Positions 8,648 to 16,631 of a stretch of 64,000 bases of DNA are shown piece by piece. Origin of the DNA: JANQRA01 sp035762545 (GTDB lineage: Bacteria; Actinomycetota; Acidimicrobiia; Spongiisociales; ZC4RG35); assembly GCA_035762545.1 (NCBI GenBank), contig DASTOM010000031.1:1-64000 (forward strand), read 5' to 3'. The notes beneath the pieces were generated by a model. The model was not told the DNA's origin. It searched no databases and saw nothing but the letters and a program-made list of their open reading frames with translations. The translations under genes were made by a program, and so were the position numbers. Numbering within the stretch: position 1 is the first letter of the stretch; the number at the start of each line of letters is the position of its first letter.

Positions 8648-9991
8648 TCAGGGCGTGAGCACGACGAAATTGTCATCCTCGTAGTCGACGGTCCAACCCG
8701 CAGCGACCAGATCGGCTGCGAGCGGTTCTTCCGCACCCAACAGGGCCTGCTCCACCCCGTCCCTCTCGAAGATCGGCTCCCAATCGAGCTCACCCCGTCT
8801 GACGGCCACCAGTTCGCCGAGCCGGTCGCCGTACAGCTCGGCGCGGTCATCCACGTACACCAGCGTTTCCGGCCACTCCGCCCAGATGAGATATCCGCCC
8901 ACCACGTCGTCGTGGAAGGTCCTGACGTCCTCCAGTTCGTCCGACGCGACGGTCGGGAATCGCTGCTCGGAGAGACCAGCGTCGCCAATCAGGAACAACG
9001 GCAGTGCGACGATGGCCACGGCCAGCACCCCCGCCGGGACAGGGCTCAGCCCCCGTTGCAATGGGAACCTGACCCCACGGAGGCTCTGAGCGGCCAGTGG
9101 GACGAGACCGATGAACACGGGGGGTATCGCCCGCAGGGACGTCGTGCCGAGGAACAGGAACGGGACAACGAGCAGTAGCCGGCTCATTCCAAACTGATTC
9201 CTGATCAGGCCGACGACTATCAGGACGACGATGGCGAGAAGGGCGAGAAACGCCGGATCATCCAACCCGGGACGCCGCCACTCGGTGAGTGAGTCGAGAG
9301 CTTCCCTATTGGCTCCGAAGCCGACCAGGAACTGCACGACACTGAGACCGTGCGCGGTGGCCAGAGTCACCAGACCGCTGGCAACGGCCGTGGGGAGCCA
9401 CCTCCACTCCCGCTCGAGCAGCAGCATGATCCCGAGGTAGGCAAGGCCGATCACGAAGCTGCCGTGTGACGCCGCCCACATCCAGAACAGGAACGGCAGG
9501 GCCCAACGTGTCGAAGGGCGGGCCCACGCCAGGACTACGAGCGCCATGAGCAGGTAGGAGAAGAGAACGGGTCGTGGCACCAGGAAGGTCAGCAAGGCGA
9601 ACAGCGTGAGAAGCAGGACAGTGGCCGTGGCCGGAACAGACGCCGAATCCCGGTACGCCACGCAACCGATGGTGGCGAACGTCAACAGACCCAGCACGAC
9701 CAACATCAGGGGGACGAAGCCGAGACCACTGCCGCCCTCCAGCCATCCGTATAAGAGCTCCACGAGCCAACTCTGAGTCAGCCACGACTCCCCCGCCATG
9801 GTGAACGAGAACGGATCCTCGACGAGCACTTGTCCGGTGCCCATCTGGAGGGTGCCGGCCCGGACGTGCCACAGGAAGGAGTTGTCGGTAATCGCTTTCC
9901 AGGCGCCGGCGGCCACAGCCACCCAGGGCGCCAGCAACAAGAGGTGCCAGATGGTGATGCGACCTTGCGGCCTTCCGGCCGCCTCGGTCAT
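8648..9991 (-). CDS. Polytopic membrane protein co-translated with tadC (possible GT-C-like enzyme)
   Basis: The 447-aa protein has about ten hydrophobic helices and a soluble C-terminal part of about 100 residues. The first loop carries a D-x-x-F-L-W-H-x-R-x-G stretch followed by EDPFSFTMAGESWLTQSW. This acidic first-loop pattern resembles that of GT-C-fold glycosyltransferases (mannosyl- and oligosaccharyltransferase-like), but I cannot name a family. Its ATG overlaps the tadC stop by 4 bases (ATGA 9988-9991), so it is the last gene of the Tad operon. By position it could modify the pilin or another exported Tad component; that is inference. It might instead be an unrelated membrane protein carried in the operon. 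Confidence 0.7.
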   Translation of the reverse strand: MTEAAGRPQGRITIWHLLLLAPWVAVAAGAWKAITDNSFLWHVRAGTLQMGTGQVLVEDPFSFTMAGESWLTQSWLVELLYGWLEGGSGLGFVPLMLVVLGLLTFATIGCVAYRDSASVPATATVLLLTLFALLTFLVPRPVLFSYLLMALVVLAWARPSTRWALPFLFWMWAASHGSFVIGLAYLGIMLLLEREWRWLPTAVASGLVTLATAHGLSVVQFLVGFGANREALDSLTEWRRPGLDDPAFLALLAIVVLIVVGLIRNQFGMSRLLLVVPFLFLGTTSLRAIPPVFIGLVPLAAQSLRGVRFPLQRGLSPVPAGVLAVAIVALPLFLIGDAGLSEQRFPTVASDELEDVRTFHDDVVGGYLIWAEWPETLVYVDDRAELYGDRLGELVAVRRGELDWEPIFERDGVEQALLGAEEPLAADLVAAGWTVDYEDDNFVVLTP

Positions 9992-10923
9992 GTGTTGGCG
10001 AACGCGTCCGCGATCTGGATTGCGGCCGGTCCCAGTAGCACGATGAACAGGGCCGGGAAGATGCAGAACACCAGTGGGAACACCAGCTTCACCGGAGCGG
10101 CGAATGCCTTCTCCTGGGCCCGCTGACGCCGCTTGACCCGCATGTCGTCGGCCTGAACCCGGAGCACCCGGGCGATGGTGACACCAAAGGCCTCGGCCTG
10201 GATCATCGCCAACAGGAACGAGCGGAGCTCGTCGAGGTCGGTGCGCTCCATCAGATGGCGCATGGCGTCACGACGACTCACACCGACCCGGGTCTCCTGG
10301 AGCATGCGGAAGAACTCCTCAGACAAGGGCCCGGGGACGGTGCTGACCACACGAGCGAGAGCTGCGTCGAAGCCGAGACCGGCCTCGACCGAGATGACCA
10401 GGAGGTCCAAAACGTCCGGAAGGGCCCGGAGCATTGCCTGTCTGCGTTCGTCGACCTTCCGCTCCAACCAGGCGTCCGGCCCGAAGAAGCCCAAGGCGAT
10501 CGGCAGTATGAACAACACCGTCCGCTGCAGCGTGTCCGAACCGAAGTCGACGATGAAGAAGGCGCCGACGAGACCGACGGCCGTCGTCAGCAGTTTGATG
10601 ACGGTGAAGGCCGGGGCGTCCAGATTGCCCGGATACCCGGCGAGCATGAGCTTGCGCTGCTTCTTCTCCAGGTAGCCGACAGGGGTGAACCTCTTCAGGA
10701 AGTTGCCGACACTTATGACCACCGGCCCAACGGTCCGCTGTGCCAACGGCTTGGCCAGCTCCTCCTCCCGGCCGACGCTGACAGCCTTGCGACCGTACAA
10801 GTCGAGTTTCGAAGCCATGTCCTCCCGGGCCCGGGTGACACCCATGCCGGCCCAGATCACGACGAACAGGACCAGCGCGAAGACCGCGACTACCGCAATC
10901 AGGATTGGGTCGAAGCCACTCAT
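9988..10923 (-). CDS. tadC: Tad pilus platform protein TadC
   Basis: TadC is an inner-membrane platform protein of the Tad (type IVc) pilus machine and pairs with TadB above the TadA motor. The 311-aa product has an N-terminal helix (about 7-27), a cytoplasmic segment, two central helices and a type II secretion F domain with LPDVLDLLVISVEAG and the signature EAFGVTIARVLRVQADDMR, ending in a final hydrophobic helix pair. It overlaps the upstream VWA-tadB gene by 4 bases (ATGA) and the downstream membrane-protein gene by 4 bases, so the three are translationally coupled. Confidence 0.9.
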   Translation of the reverse strand: MSGFDPILIAVVAVFALVLFVVIWAGMGVTRAREDMASKLDLYGRKAVSVGREEELAKPLAQRTVGPVVISVGNFLKRFTPVGYLEKKQRKLMLAGYPGNLDAPAFTVIKLLTTAVGLVGAFFIVDFGSDTLQRTVLFILPIALGFFGPDAWLERKVDERRQAMLRALPDVLDLLVISVEAGLGFDAALARVVSTVPGPLSEEFFRMLQETRVGVSRRDAMRHLMERTDLDELRSFLLAMIQAEAFGVTIARVLRVQADDMRVKRRQRAQEKAFAAPVKLVFPLVFCIFPALFIVLLGPAAIQIADAFANT

Positions 10924-12872
10924 ATCTCGATGTCCACGATCTTCTTGAGCCAGAACAGACCACCGGCGATCAGCAGGATGCCGACACCGAGAGCGATTCG
11001 GCCGAACGTCTCGTCCAAGAGAGGCTGCAGATAGCTCCGATTCGTGGTCCAGAGGAATAGGAACATGAGGAACGGCAGCGAGCCGAGGACGATTGCCGAG
11101 ATTCGGCCCTCAGCGGTCAGCGCCCGGATCTCACCCTTGAGCCGGTTACGGGCTCGCATGGTGTCGGCCACCGTCTGGAGGACCTCGGCGAGGTTACCGC
11201 CAACCTCGCGCTGGATCTCGATGGCCATCACCGCCCATTCGAAGTCGCTGGACTGCGTTCGGTCGACGACCCCTTCGAGTGCCTGGGTAACCGTCCTACC
11301 CAGTCTGGCCTCGGCGATGGCCCGGCCGAACTCACGTGCGGTCGGGTCAGGAGCCTCCGACGAGACGGCTTCCGTGGCCTGGAGCAGCGAGTAGCCGGCC
11401 CGCAGGGAGGTCGACATCAGGGTGAGGGTGTCCGGCAGCTGGTTCTCGAATTTGCGACGCTCCCGGTTGCCGGCGTACCGGATTCCAGCCACGAGGAGAA
11501 AGAGCAGGCCACCGAAGGCGATTACACCCCAGACGATCCCGTTGAAGATGGCCATCATGATGCCGATCACGGCGGCGAGACCGAGCATGGCCATGATCGC
11601 TTCCCCGGGCGTCATCGGGACGTTGGCTTGTTCGAGTGTGGAGTTGACTCCGGAGAGCAGGCCGCGCTTCTTGACCTCCTCCTCGGCAGCCGCCGAGAAG
11701 CGGTTCAGGAGAGGAATTCTCTCCATCCATGACTTGCCTTCTTCTGTGGCCTCCCGCTGCCCCTTCCGGCCGTAGGCCTGGAGCCGCTTGGAGAAGCGCC
11801 CTGGATCGTCGTCATCCTCCCTTCCGAAAAGGATGATCAAGAAGAGGAAGAGAGTGAGGCCGAGTCCCGCGGCGCCGATCAGCAGCAGCGTGTCGAGACT
11901 CAGAGGTGAGTTACTCTCGACGACGACCGTCGTCAGGGGCGCCAGTGTCGTCGTGGTGCTCGAGCCTTCTGCGATCGTCGTCGTCACGGCGAAACCCGAG
12001 ACTGCGAACGTCTGCGTCGAGGTCAAGCCCTGATAGCCCACATTGAATTCGACGTCCCCGGGTGTGGAGATCGGCGATTCGAAGCGGGCAACCATCGTGT
12101 TGCTGATCTCACGGCCGATCTGGTCGTACAGCCCGGAGAGCTGTGTCGGATCAGGGGTGGATAGGAACAGCCCACCACCGGCGGTTGCGATCGCCTGCAC
12201 CGGCTCGGGGTTGAAGTCTGAACCTTCGAGGGCGACACCGAACGTACGCGCGTCACTGCCCTCGACCGCGGCGAGAGCCTCATCGAAAGTGGCCTCACTC
12301 GCCGTGTCCTCGCCGTCCGATAGGACGATGAGGTTGCCGAGGAGGTTCGACGCGCCCGGCTCGTCGAACATCTGGATGCCGCGGATGACCGCGTCGTTGA
12401 ACGACGTTTCACCGTCGGCGACGATGGAGTTGATCGTGGCGTTCAGAGCATCCTTGTTGTTGGTGAACCCGCTCAGCACCAGCACCTCGTCGGCGAAGCT
12501 GAGAATTGCAATGCGGTCCTCGGCGCGGGCCTGTGCCACGAAGCTCCTTGCCGCCTCCTGGGCGGCCGCGATCGGCTCGCCGGCCATCGAGCCGGAGGCG
12601 TCTATGGCGAGAACCACACCGACGGGGACCGTCGAGTTGCCGATCGGCTCAACGGTGAGGTTGTTCACCGCTTGGCCGTTGGCAGTCACCTCGACAGCCG
12701 CCGGGTCGGGATCTTCTGCGAAGTTGCGGAACTCCACGATCATCTGGGTCGCCCCGTTCTCGGGATAGCGCGACCCGTTGATGTCGACGATCTCGACCTC
12801 CTGGGCCTCCTGAGCCAACGCCGGCGCAGCGAACAGCATCAAGGCGGCGACGAGCGCCAGGAGTCTCTTCAT
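10920..12872 (-). CDS. tadB: VWA domain-TadB fusion protein
   Basis: The 650-aa protein joins two units. Residues 1-20 are a signal peptide (cleavage after APALA). Residues about 85-260 form a von Willebrand A domain with a complete MIDAS (DASGSM at 91-96, later SDGEDT). A Thr/Ser-rich linker and one membrane helix (327-350) lead to a cytoplasmic TadB-like type II secretion F domain (about 480-610, with EIQREVGGNLAEVLQTVADTMR region) and two C-terminal helices. The VWA part would sit outside the membrane as a metal-dependent adhesion or docking module directly tethered to the pilus platform. The ATG at 12872 overlaps the tadA stop by one base (TGATG); a TTG one codon earlier was rejected. Confidence 0.88.
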   Translation of the reverse strand: MKRLLALVAALMLFAAPALAQEAQEVEIVDINGSRYPENGATQMIVEFRNFAEDPDPAAVEVTANGQAVNNLTVEPIGNSTVPVGVVLAIDASGSMAGEPIAAAQEAARSFVAQARAEDRIAILSFADEVLVLSGFTNNKDALNATINSIVADGETSFNDAVIRGIQMFDEPGASNLLGNLIVLSDGEDTASEATFDEALAAVEGSDARTFGVALEGSDFNPEPVQAIATAGGGLFLSTPDPTQLSGLYDQIGREISNTMVARFESPISTPGDVEFNVGYQGLTSTQTFAVSGFAVTTTIAEGSSTTTTLAPLTTVVVESNSPLSLDTLLLIGAAGLGLTLFLFLIILFGREDDDDPGRFSKRLQAYGRKGQREATEEGKSWMERIPLLNRFSAAAEEEVKKRGLLSGVNSTLEQANVPMTPGEAIMAMLGLAAVIGIMMAIFNGIVWGVIAFGGLLFLLVAGIRYAGNRERRKFENQLPDTLTLMSTSLRAGYSLLQATEAVSSEAPDPTAREFGRAIAEARLGRTVTQALEGVVDRTQSSDFEWAVMAIEIQREVGGNLAEVLQTVADTMRARNRLKGEIRALTAEGRISAIVLGSLPFLMFLFLWTTNRSYLQPLLDETFGRIALGVGILLIAGGLFWLKKIVDIEI

Positions 12873-14233
12873 CAACCGGATCTCCGGGCGAAGGGCTCGG
12901 GATCGAACAGGTCGGCCGGAAGCCGGATTCCCTGGTTCTCCAACTCTTCGGAGAAGGTGGGGCGGATTCCGGTGGCCTTGAGGCGGCCATTGTACCGCCC
13001 GTCGTCGTCGACACCCATTCCATAGTCGAAGAGGAACAGATCCTGGAGGGTGATGATCTCGCCCTCCATGCCCTCGACCTCGGTGACGTGGGTCACACGA
13101 CGGGTTCCGTCCTTGAGACGGGCGACGTGGACGATGAGGTCGACAGCGGAGCTGATCTGCTCACGGATGGCCCGGACCGGGAGGTCGAAGCCCGCCATGA
13201 GCACCATCGTCTCGATACGAGAGAGGGTGTCACGAGGAGAGTTGGAGTGAACGGTGGTCAATGATCCGTCATGACCGGTGTTCATCGCCTGCAACATGTC
13301 GAGGGCGGCGGCGTCACGAACCTCACCAACGACGATGCGGTCGGGCCGCATACGCAAGGTGTTCTTGACGAGGTCACGGATGGTCACCATTCCCATGCCT
13401 TCGATGTTGGCGGGGCGTGACTCCAGGGTGAGGACATGATCCTGGTGGAGCTGGAGCTCGGCAGCGTCCTCCACGGTGATGATGCGCTCGTCGCCGGGGA
13501 TGTACGCCGACACCACGTTGAGGGTGGTCGTCTTGCCGGAACCGGTACCACCGGATATCAGGACGTTGAGACGACCACGGACACAGGCACGAAGGAAGTC
13601 GGCCACACGCTGGGTCATGGTCCCGAAGTTGATCAGGTCGGCTTCCTGGTACGGGTCGACGGCGAACTTACGAATCGTCAGGTACGGGCCACCGATCGCC
13701 AGAGGAGCGATGATGGCGTTGACACGGGAGCCGTCAGGGAGACGGGCATCGACCATCGGGGTGGCCTCGTCAACACGACGACCGATCTGACCCACGATCT
13801 TGTCGATGATCCTGCGAAGGTGAACCTCGTCCACGAAGCGGACATCGGACTTGAGGATGCGGCCGGCCTTCTCGTAGTAGATGTCGTATGGCCCATTGGC
13901 CATGACCTCGGTTATGTCCGGATCATTGAGCAGCGGGTCGATCGGTCCGTACCCGAGAACGTCGGATGCGATCTCGTTGAGCAGAGCGCGACGGTCAGCG
14001 GAGGTGAGGGGAAGCCCCTGCTCCTGGTCGACTGCCCATTCCAGCATCTCGAGGACGCGGAGACGAAGCTCGGCGTCGGACATGCCTCTGTCATACAGCG
14101 TCGGTCCGAGCTCCTCGACGACCTTGAAATGCAGACGACCCCGAAGCTCGCTCATCGCATCGTTGCGAGTGATCGTGGAATCGGATGACTCGGTCTGCCT
14201 CGCTGCTGCGACTCTTTCAGATAGTGACGGCAC
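12872..14233 (-). CDS. tadA: Tad pilus assembly ATPase TadA/CpaF
   Basis: TadA is the hexameric secretion-superfamily ATPase that powers Flp pilus extension and probably retraction. The 453-aa protein shows the CpaF N-terminal domain (GYGPIDPLLNDPDITEVMANG), Walker A GGTGSGKTTT with Lys234, an Asp box ITVEDAAELQ, Walker B-like RIVVGEVRD and the His box TGHDGSLTTVHSNS. A GTG start at 14233 is preceded by a GGGAAGGGA-type ribosome binding site. It lies 14 bases after the tadZ stop and overlaps the VWA-tadB start by one base. Confidence 0.95.
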   Translation of the reverse strand: MPSLSERVAAARQTESSDSTITRNDAMSELRGRLHFKVVEELGPTLYDRGMSDAELRLRVLEMLEWAVDQEQGLPLTSADRRALLNEIASDVLGYGPIDPLLNDPDITEVMANGPYDIYYEKAGRILKSDVRFVDEVHLRRIIDKIVGQIGRRVDEATPMVDARLPDGSRVNAIIAPLAIGGPYLTIRKFAVDPYQEADLINFGTMTQRVADFLRACVRGRLNVLISGGTGSGKTTTLNVVSAYIPGDERIITVEDAAELQLHQDHVLTLESRPANIEGMGMVTIRDLVKNTLRMRPDRIVVGEVRDAAALDMLQAMNTGHDGSLTTVHSNSPRDTLSRIETMVLMAGFDLPVRAIREQISSAVDLIVHVARLKDGTRRVTHVTEVEGMEGEIITLQDLFLFDYGMGVDDDGRYNGRLKATGIRPTFSEELENQGIRLPADLFDPEPFARRSG

Positions 14234-14247
14234 TGGTAGTCCCTTCC

Positions 14248-15435
14248 CTACTTCCGCCCGAATAGCCCGGACTTGGTTTGTGCCTCAGGCACCTTTCCGG
14301 CGATCAGTTCGGCGACGGACTCGAAGCCCTTGGCCACCTTGGACTTTGGATCGGTCTCTACGACCGGGCGACCTTCGTTCACTGATGCTGCAACCACTGC
14401 ATCTGACGGTATCGACGCTGCGATCCCCATCTTTAGGGCGCCTTCGATTTCCTTGTTGTCCAACTTCGCCTTGGAGTTAGAACGATTCATGACGAGCTGG
14501 ACGTTCGACGTCGAGAACTTCAGAAGTCTCAGCGTCTCGAGGGCCAGTTTGGCGTTCTTGACGGACGGCAAGTCCATGTCCACCAGCATCAAGATCTCGT
14601 CCGACTTCTCGATGAGAGACAGGATCAACTCGTCGAGCATCGCCGCGGTGTCGACGATGATGTAGTCGTAATTCTCCCGAAGGACTTCAAGCATCATCAT
14701 GAGACCCGCGGTCGTGATGTCGTCTGCGAAGGCCGGCTCCAGCGGAGCCGCCAGGACCTTGAGCCCGCTCGGGTGCTCGGTGAGGAGCGAGTCGAGCAAC
14801 TCGGCGTCGAGATGATGGAGCTCATGGGCCGCATTCACCATCGTGAACCGTGGCTCCAACTGCAAGACGAGACATACGTCACCGAACTGGAGGTCGGCGT
14901 CGACCAGACAGACTTTGGTGTCCGGGAATCGGTTGAGGACCAGAGCCATGTTGGTGGCGAGGACCGTTTTTCCGCTCCCGCCCTTGGCCGAAGTGACGGT
15001 GATGATCTTGCCCTTACCCTTGGACGTTGGCGCTTCGGGTGTGGAGGTTGGCCGTGTCGACTGCCTGTTGAGCACGTCATGGGCGAATTGCTCGATGGCC
15101 GCCTCGATCTTGGCCTCGTCGAGAGGCGCCTCGATCACGTCGGAGACACCGGCTCTCATTCCCTTGCGGAGAAGGTCCGCCGTCACCTCTTCGGCGACGA
15201 GCATGAGAATGAGACCGGGATCCTGGTTGTGCAGCATCCGGATGTCATCCATCGCCTGATCGTCCCCGTATGAAGGACCGATCAGCACCATGCGTACGTC
15301 ACCCGACGCAACGGTCTGACTGGCCTCCTCCAGGGAGCGCGCAACCGGCAGGCTCCCGTCGAAAAGCGTCTTGGCGCTGGCGACGAACTCGTCTTCCTGG
15401 TCGACTACCAGGAGGTTGTGCTCGGCGATTGACAT
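14248..15435 (-). CDS. tadZ: Tad pilus localisation ATPase TadZ/CpaE
   Basis: TadZ is a MinD/ParA-like ATPase that places the Tad machine at a cell position. The 395-aa product has an N-terminal atypical receiver domain (about 5-120; LLVVDQEDEF, but the phosphorylation Asp region is MVLIGPSYG and looks non-phosphorylatable), then a deviant Walker A SAKGGSGKT, CLVDADLQFG and switch II IIVDTAAMLDE. The start at 15435 follows AGAAGGCAAAGATCA and lies 13 bases after the cpaB stop; a longer frame that begins inside cpaB was rejected. Polar or mid-cell targeting is inferred from the family. Confidence 0.9.
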   Translation of the reverse strand: MSIAEHNLLVVDQEDEFVASAKTLFDGSLPVARSLEEASQTVASGDVRMVLIGPSYGDDQAMDDIRMLHNQDPGLILMLVAEEVTADLLRKGMRAGVSDVIEAPLDEAKIEAAIEQFAHDVLNRQSTRPTSTPEAPTSKGKGKIITVTSAKGGSGKTVLATNMALVLNRFPDTKVCLVDADLQFGDVCLVLQLEPRFTMVNAAHELHHLDAELLDSLLTEHPSGLKVLAAPLEPAFADDITTAGLMMMLEVLRENYDYIIVDTAAMLDELILSLIEKSDEILMLVDMDLPSVKNAKLALETLRLLKFSTSNVQLVMNRSNSKAKLDNKEIEGALKMGIAASIPSDAVVAASVNEGRPVVETDPKSKVAKGFESVAELIAGKVPEAQTKSGLFGRK

Positions 15436-15448
15436 TGATCTTTGCCTT

Positions 15449-16378
15449 CTAGCTGTCGGGGAAGATCGCCTCGGCGAGGTCGCCACCGAACAGGTTATCG
15501 ATGGTGACGCCGTCGGTTTCGATCTCAACGAAGTCTTGCGGTACCAGGGTAAGCCACACCGAGCCATTCTCGAAGGCGTAGACGATGCGCTCGGCCTGAT
15601 CCGGTGTCACCTCGAGCGTGAAGATCGTGGAGTTGCCCGTGTCCTCGGGCTCCTCGCCTTCAACCGCTGCATCCGTACCGGTCGGATCTGCTGCGTCGAC
15701 CTGGCCGGTCTGATCCTCGTCCTCTTCCACCCGAACTTCGCGGCCGGCTGCCAGGACGTTGATGCCCTGCAACACGTAGCGGGTGTATGTGACGACGACG
15801 GTCTCGGTCTCTTCGGTCGGCGCTCCCTCCCCGGTGGTCGGATCGGGGAGTGTCGGCAGACCCTCGACGGGGATGTTGTCGAACTCGAGATCCACCGTGA
15901 TGATCATGTTGATCCGGTCACCGGCCTCGACGAATCCATTGATTCCCTGGACGTCCGAAGTCGAGATGGTGATGGCCTGGTTGCCCGACGAGATCGACTC
16001 TGACAGCGGTCTCACGTCGACTGAGATCTCGGTCCACTGGCTCCGGGTCAGAATGGCCCGGGGCGAGATCGGTCCTGCGGCGATCTTGCCGGAGAGGAAG
16101 GTGCGAAGCTCTTCCTCGGATTGGATGGCGTCGAGCGGGGTGTCCTCGGCCTCGTCCGTGCCCTCTTCGATGAGAGTGCCTTCGTTGTTGAAGTCGGAAA
16201 CGAGGATCGCGCCCTCGGTGCCCTCCGCAATGCCTTCGGTGCCGGCGCGGAACACAGTGACCTGCTGTTGTCCTTCCCGCTCTACGTCGCGGACGTTCTG
16301 CATGAAGTTCCAGACCGCCCAGGCGGCCAATCCGGCCAATATCAAGGCCACTAGAAGAACGATGGCTCTCCTACCCAT
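15449..16378 (-). CDS. cpaB: Flp pilus assembly protein CpaB/RcpC
   Basis: CpaB is a single-pass membrane protein of the Tad system with an SAF-type domain. The 309-aa product has an N-terminal anchor (about 5-24), an SAF-like segment (about 95-140; GKIAAGPISPRAILTR), a beta-rich region ending QGINVLAAGRE, and a terminal domain FTLEVTPDQAERIVYAFENG. An acidic stretch (residues about 185-235) is rich in Glu/Asp/Thr. It is the first gene of the Tad operon, starting at an ATG preceded by GAAGGGGA. The outer-membrane secretin that partners CpaB in Gram-negative species is absent here, as expected for an actinobacterial version. Confidence 0.85.
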   Translation of the reverse strand: MGRRAIVLLVALILAGLAAWAVWNFMQNVRDVEREGQQQVTVFRAGTEGIAEGTEGAILVSDFNNEGTLIEEGTDEAEDTPLDAIQSEEELRTFLSGKIAAGPISPRAILTRSQWTEISVDVRPLSESISSGNQAITISTSDVQGINGFVEAGDRINMIITVDLEFDNIPVEGLPTLPDPTTGEGAPTEETETVVVTYTRYVLQGINVLAAGREVRVEEDEDQTGQVDAADPTGTDAAVEGEEPEDTGNSTIFTLEVTPDQAERIVYAFENGSVWLTLVPQDFVEIETDGVTIDNLFGGDLAEAIFPDS

Positions 16379-16574
16379 TGAGTCCCCTTCGGTTGTCCCC
16401 TTCCTTACTCATCGCACTTGCCGCGAGGAGGGGGAGGGCATAGTACCGGCGGGACAGAGCCCGCCGAGTCTTTCAGGTTCAGTAACACAAGTGATTGTCG
16501 GACCTGCAGTCCCCAGTCTTGAGATTTTCGCCCATAAATCTATGGGCACATCGGCCTACTACCAAGGACCAATG
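16379..16574 (-). promoter_or_regulatory. Tad operon upstream region with stem-loops
   Basis: This gene-free stretch must carry the cpaB promoter. Two inverted repeats are clear: GGCGGG-acagag-CCCGCC (16448-16465) and GCCCATA-AATC-TATGGGC (16529-16546). I looked for c-di-GMP, glycine and other riboswitch cores on both strands and did not find a convincing match. No confident -35/-10 pair is visible. Confidence 0.35.
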
Positions 16575-16608
16575 GAAAGCCCCCGCCGCTTGGCGAACGG
16601 GGGCTTTC
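16575..16608 (-). terminator. Terminator after rpsA
   Basis: A perfect 11-bp stem GAAAGCCCCCG / CGGGGGCTTTC (16575-16585, 16598-16608) with a 12-base loop sits 23 bases past the rpsA stop. The stem is strong but the following U-run is weak, so it may act together with other signals. Confidence 0.75.
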
Positions 16609-16631
16609 AACGTTTCAGGACGAGGCTCCGC

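Noticed and set aside
16440..16560. c-di-GMP or glycine riboswitch upstream of the Tad operon
   Set aside because: Short fragments such as GGACAGAGCCCGCC resemble riboswitch pieces, but the core motifs and pairing order do not fit on either strand.
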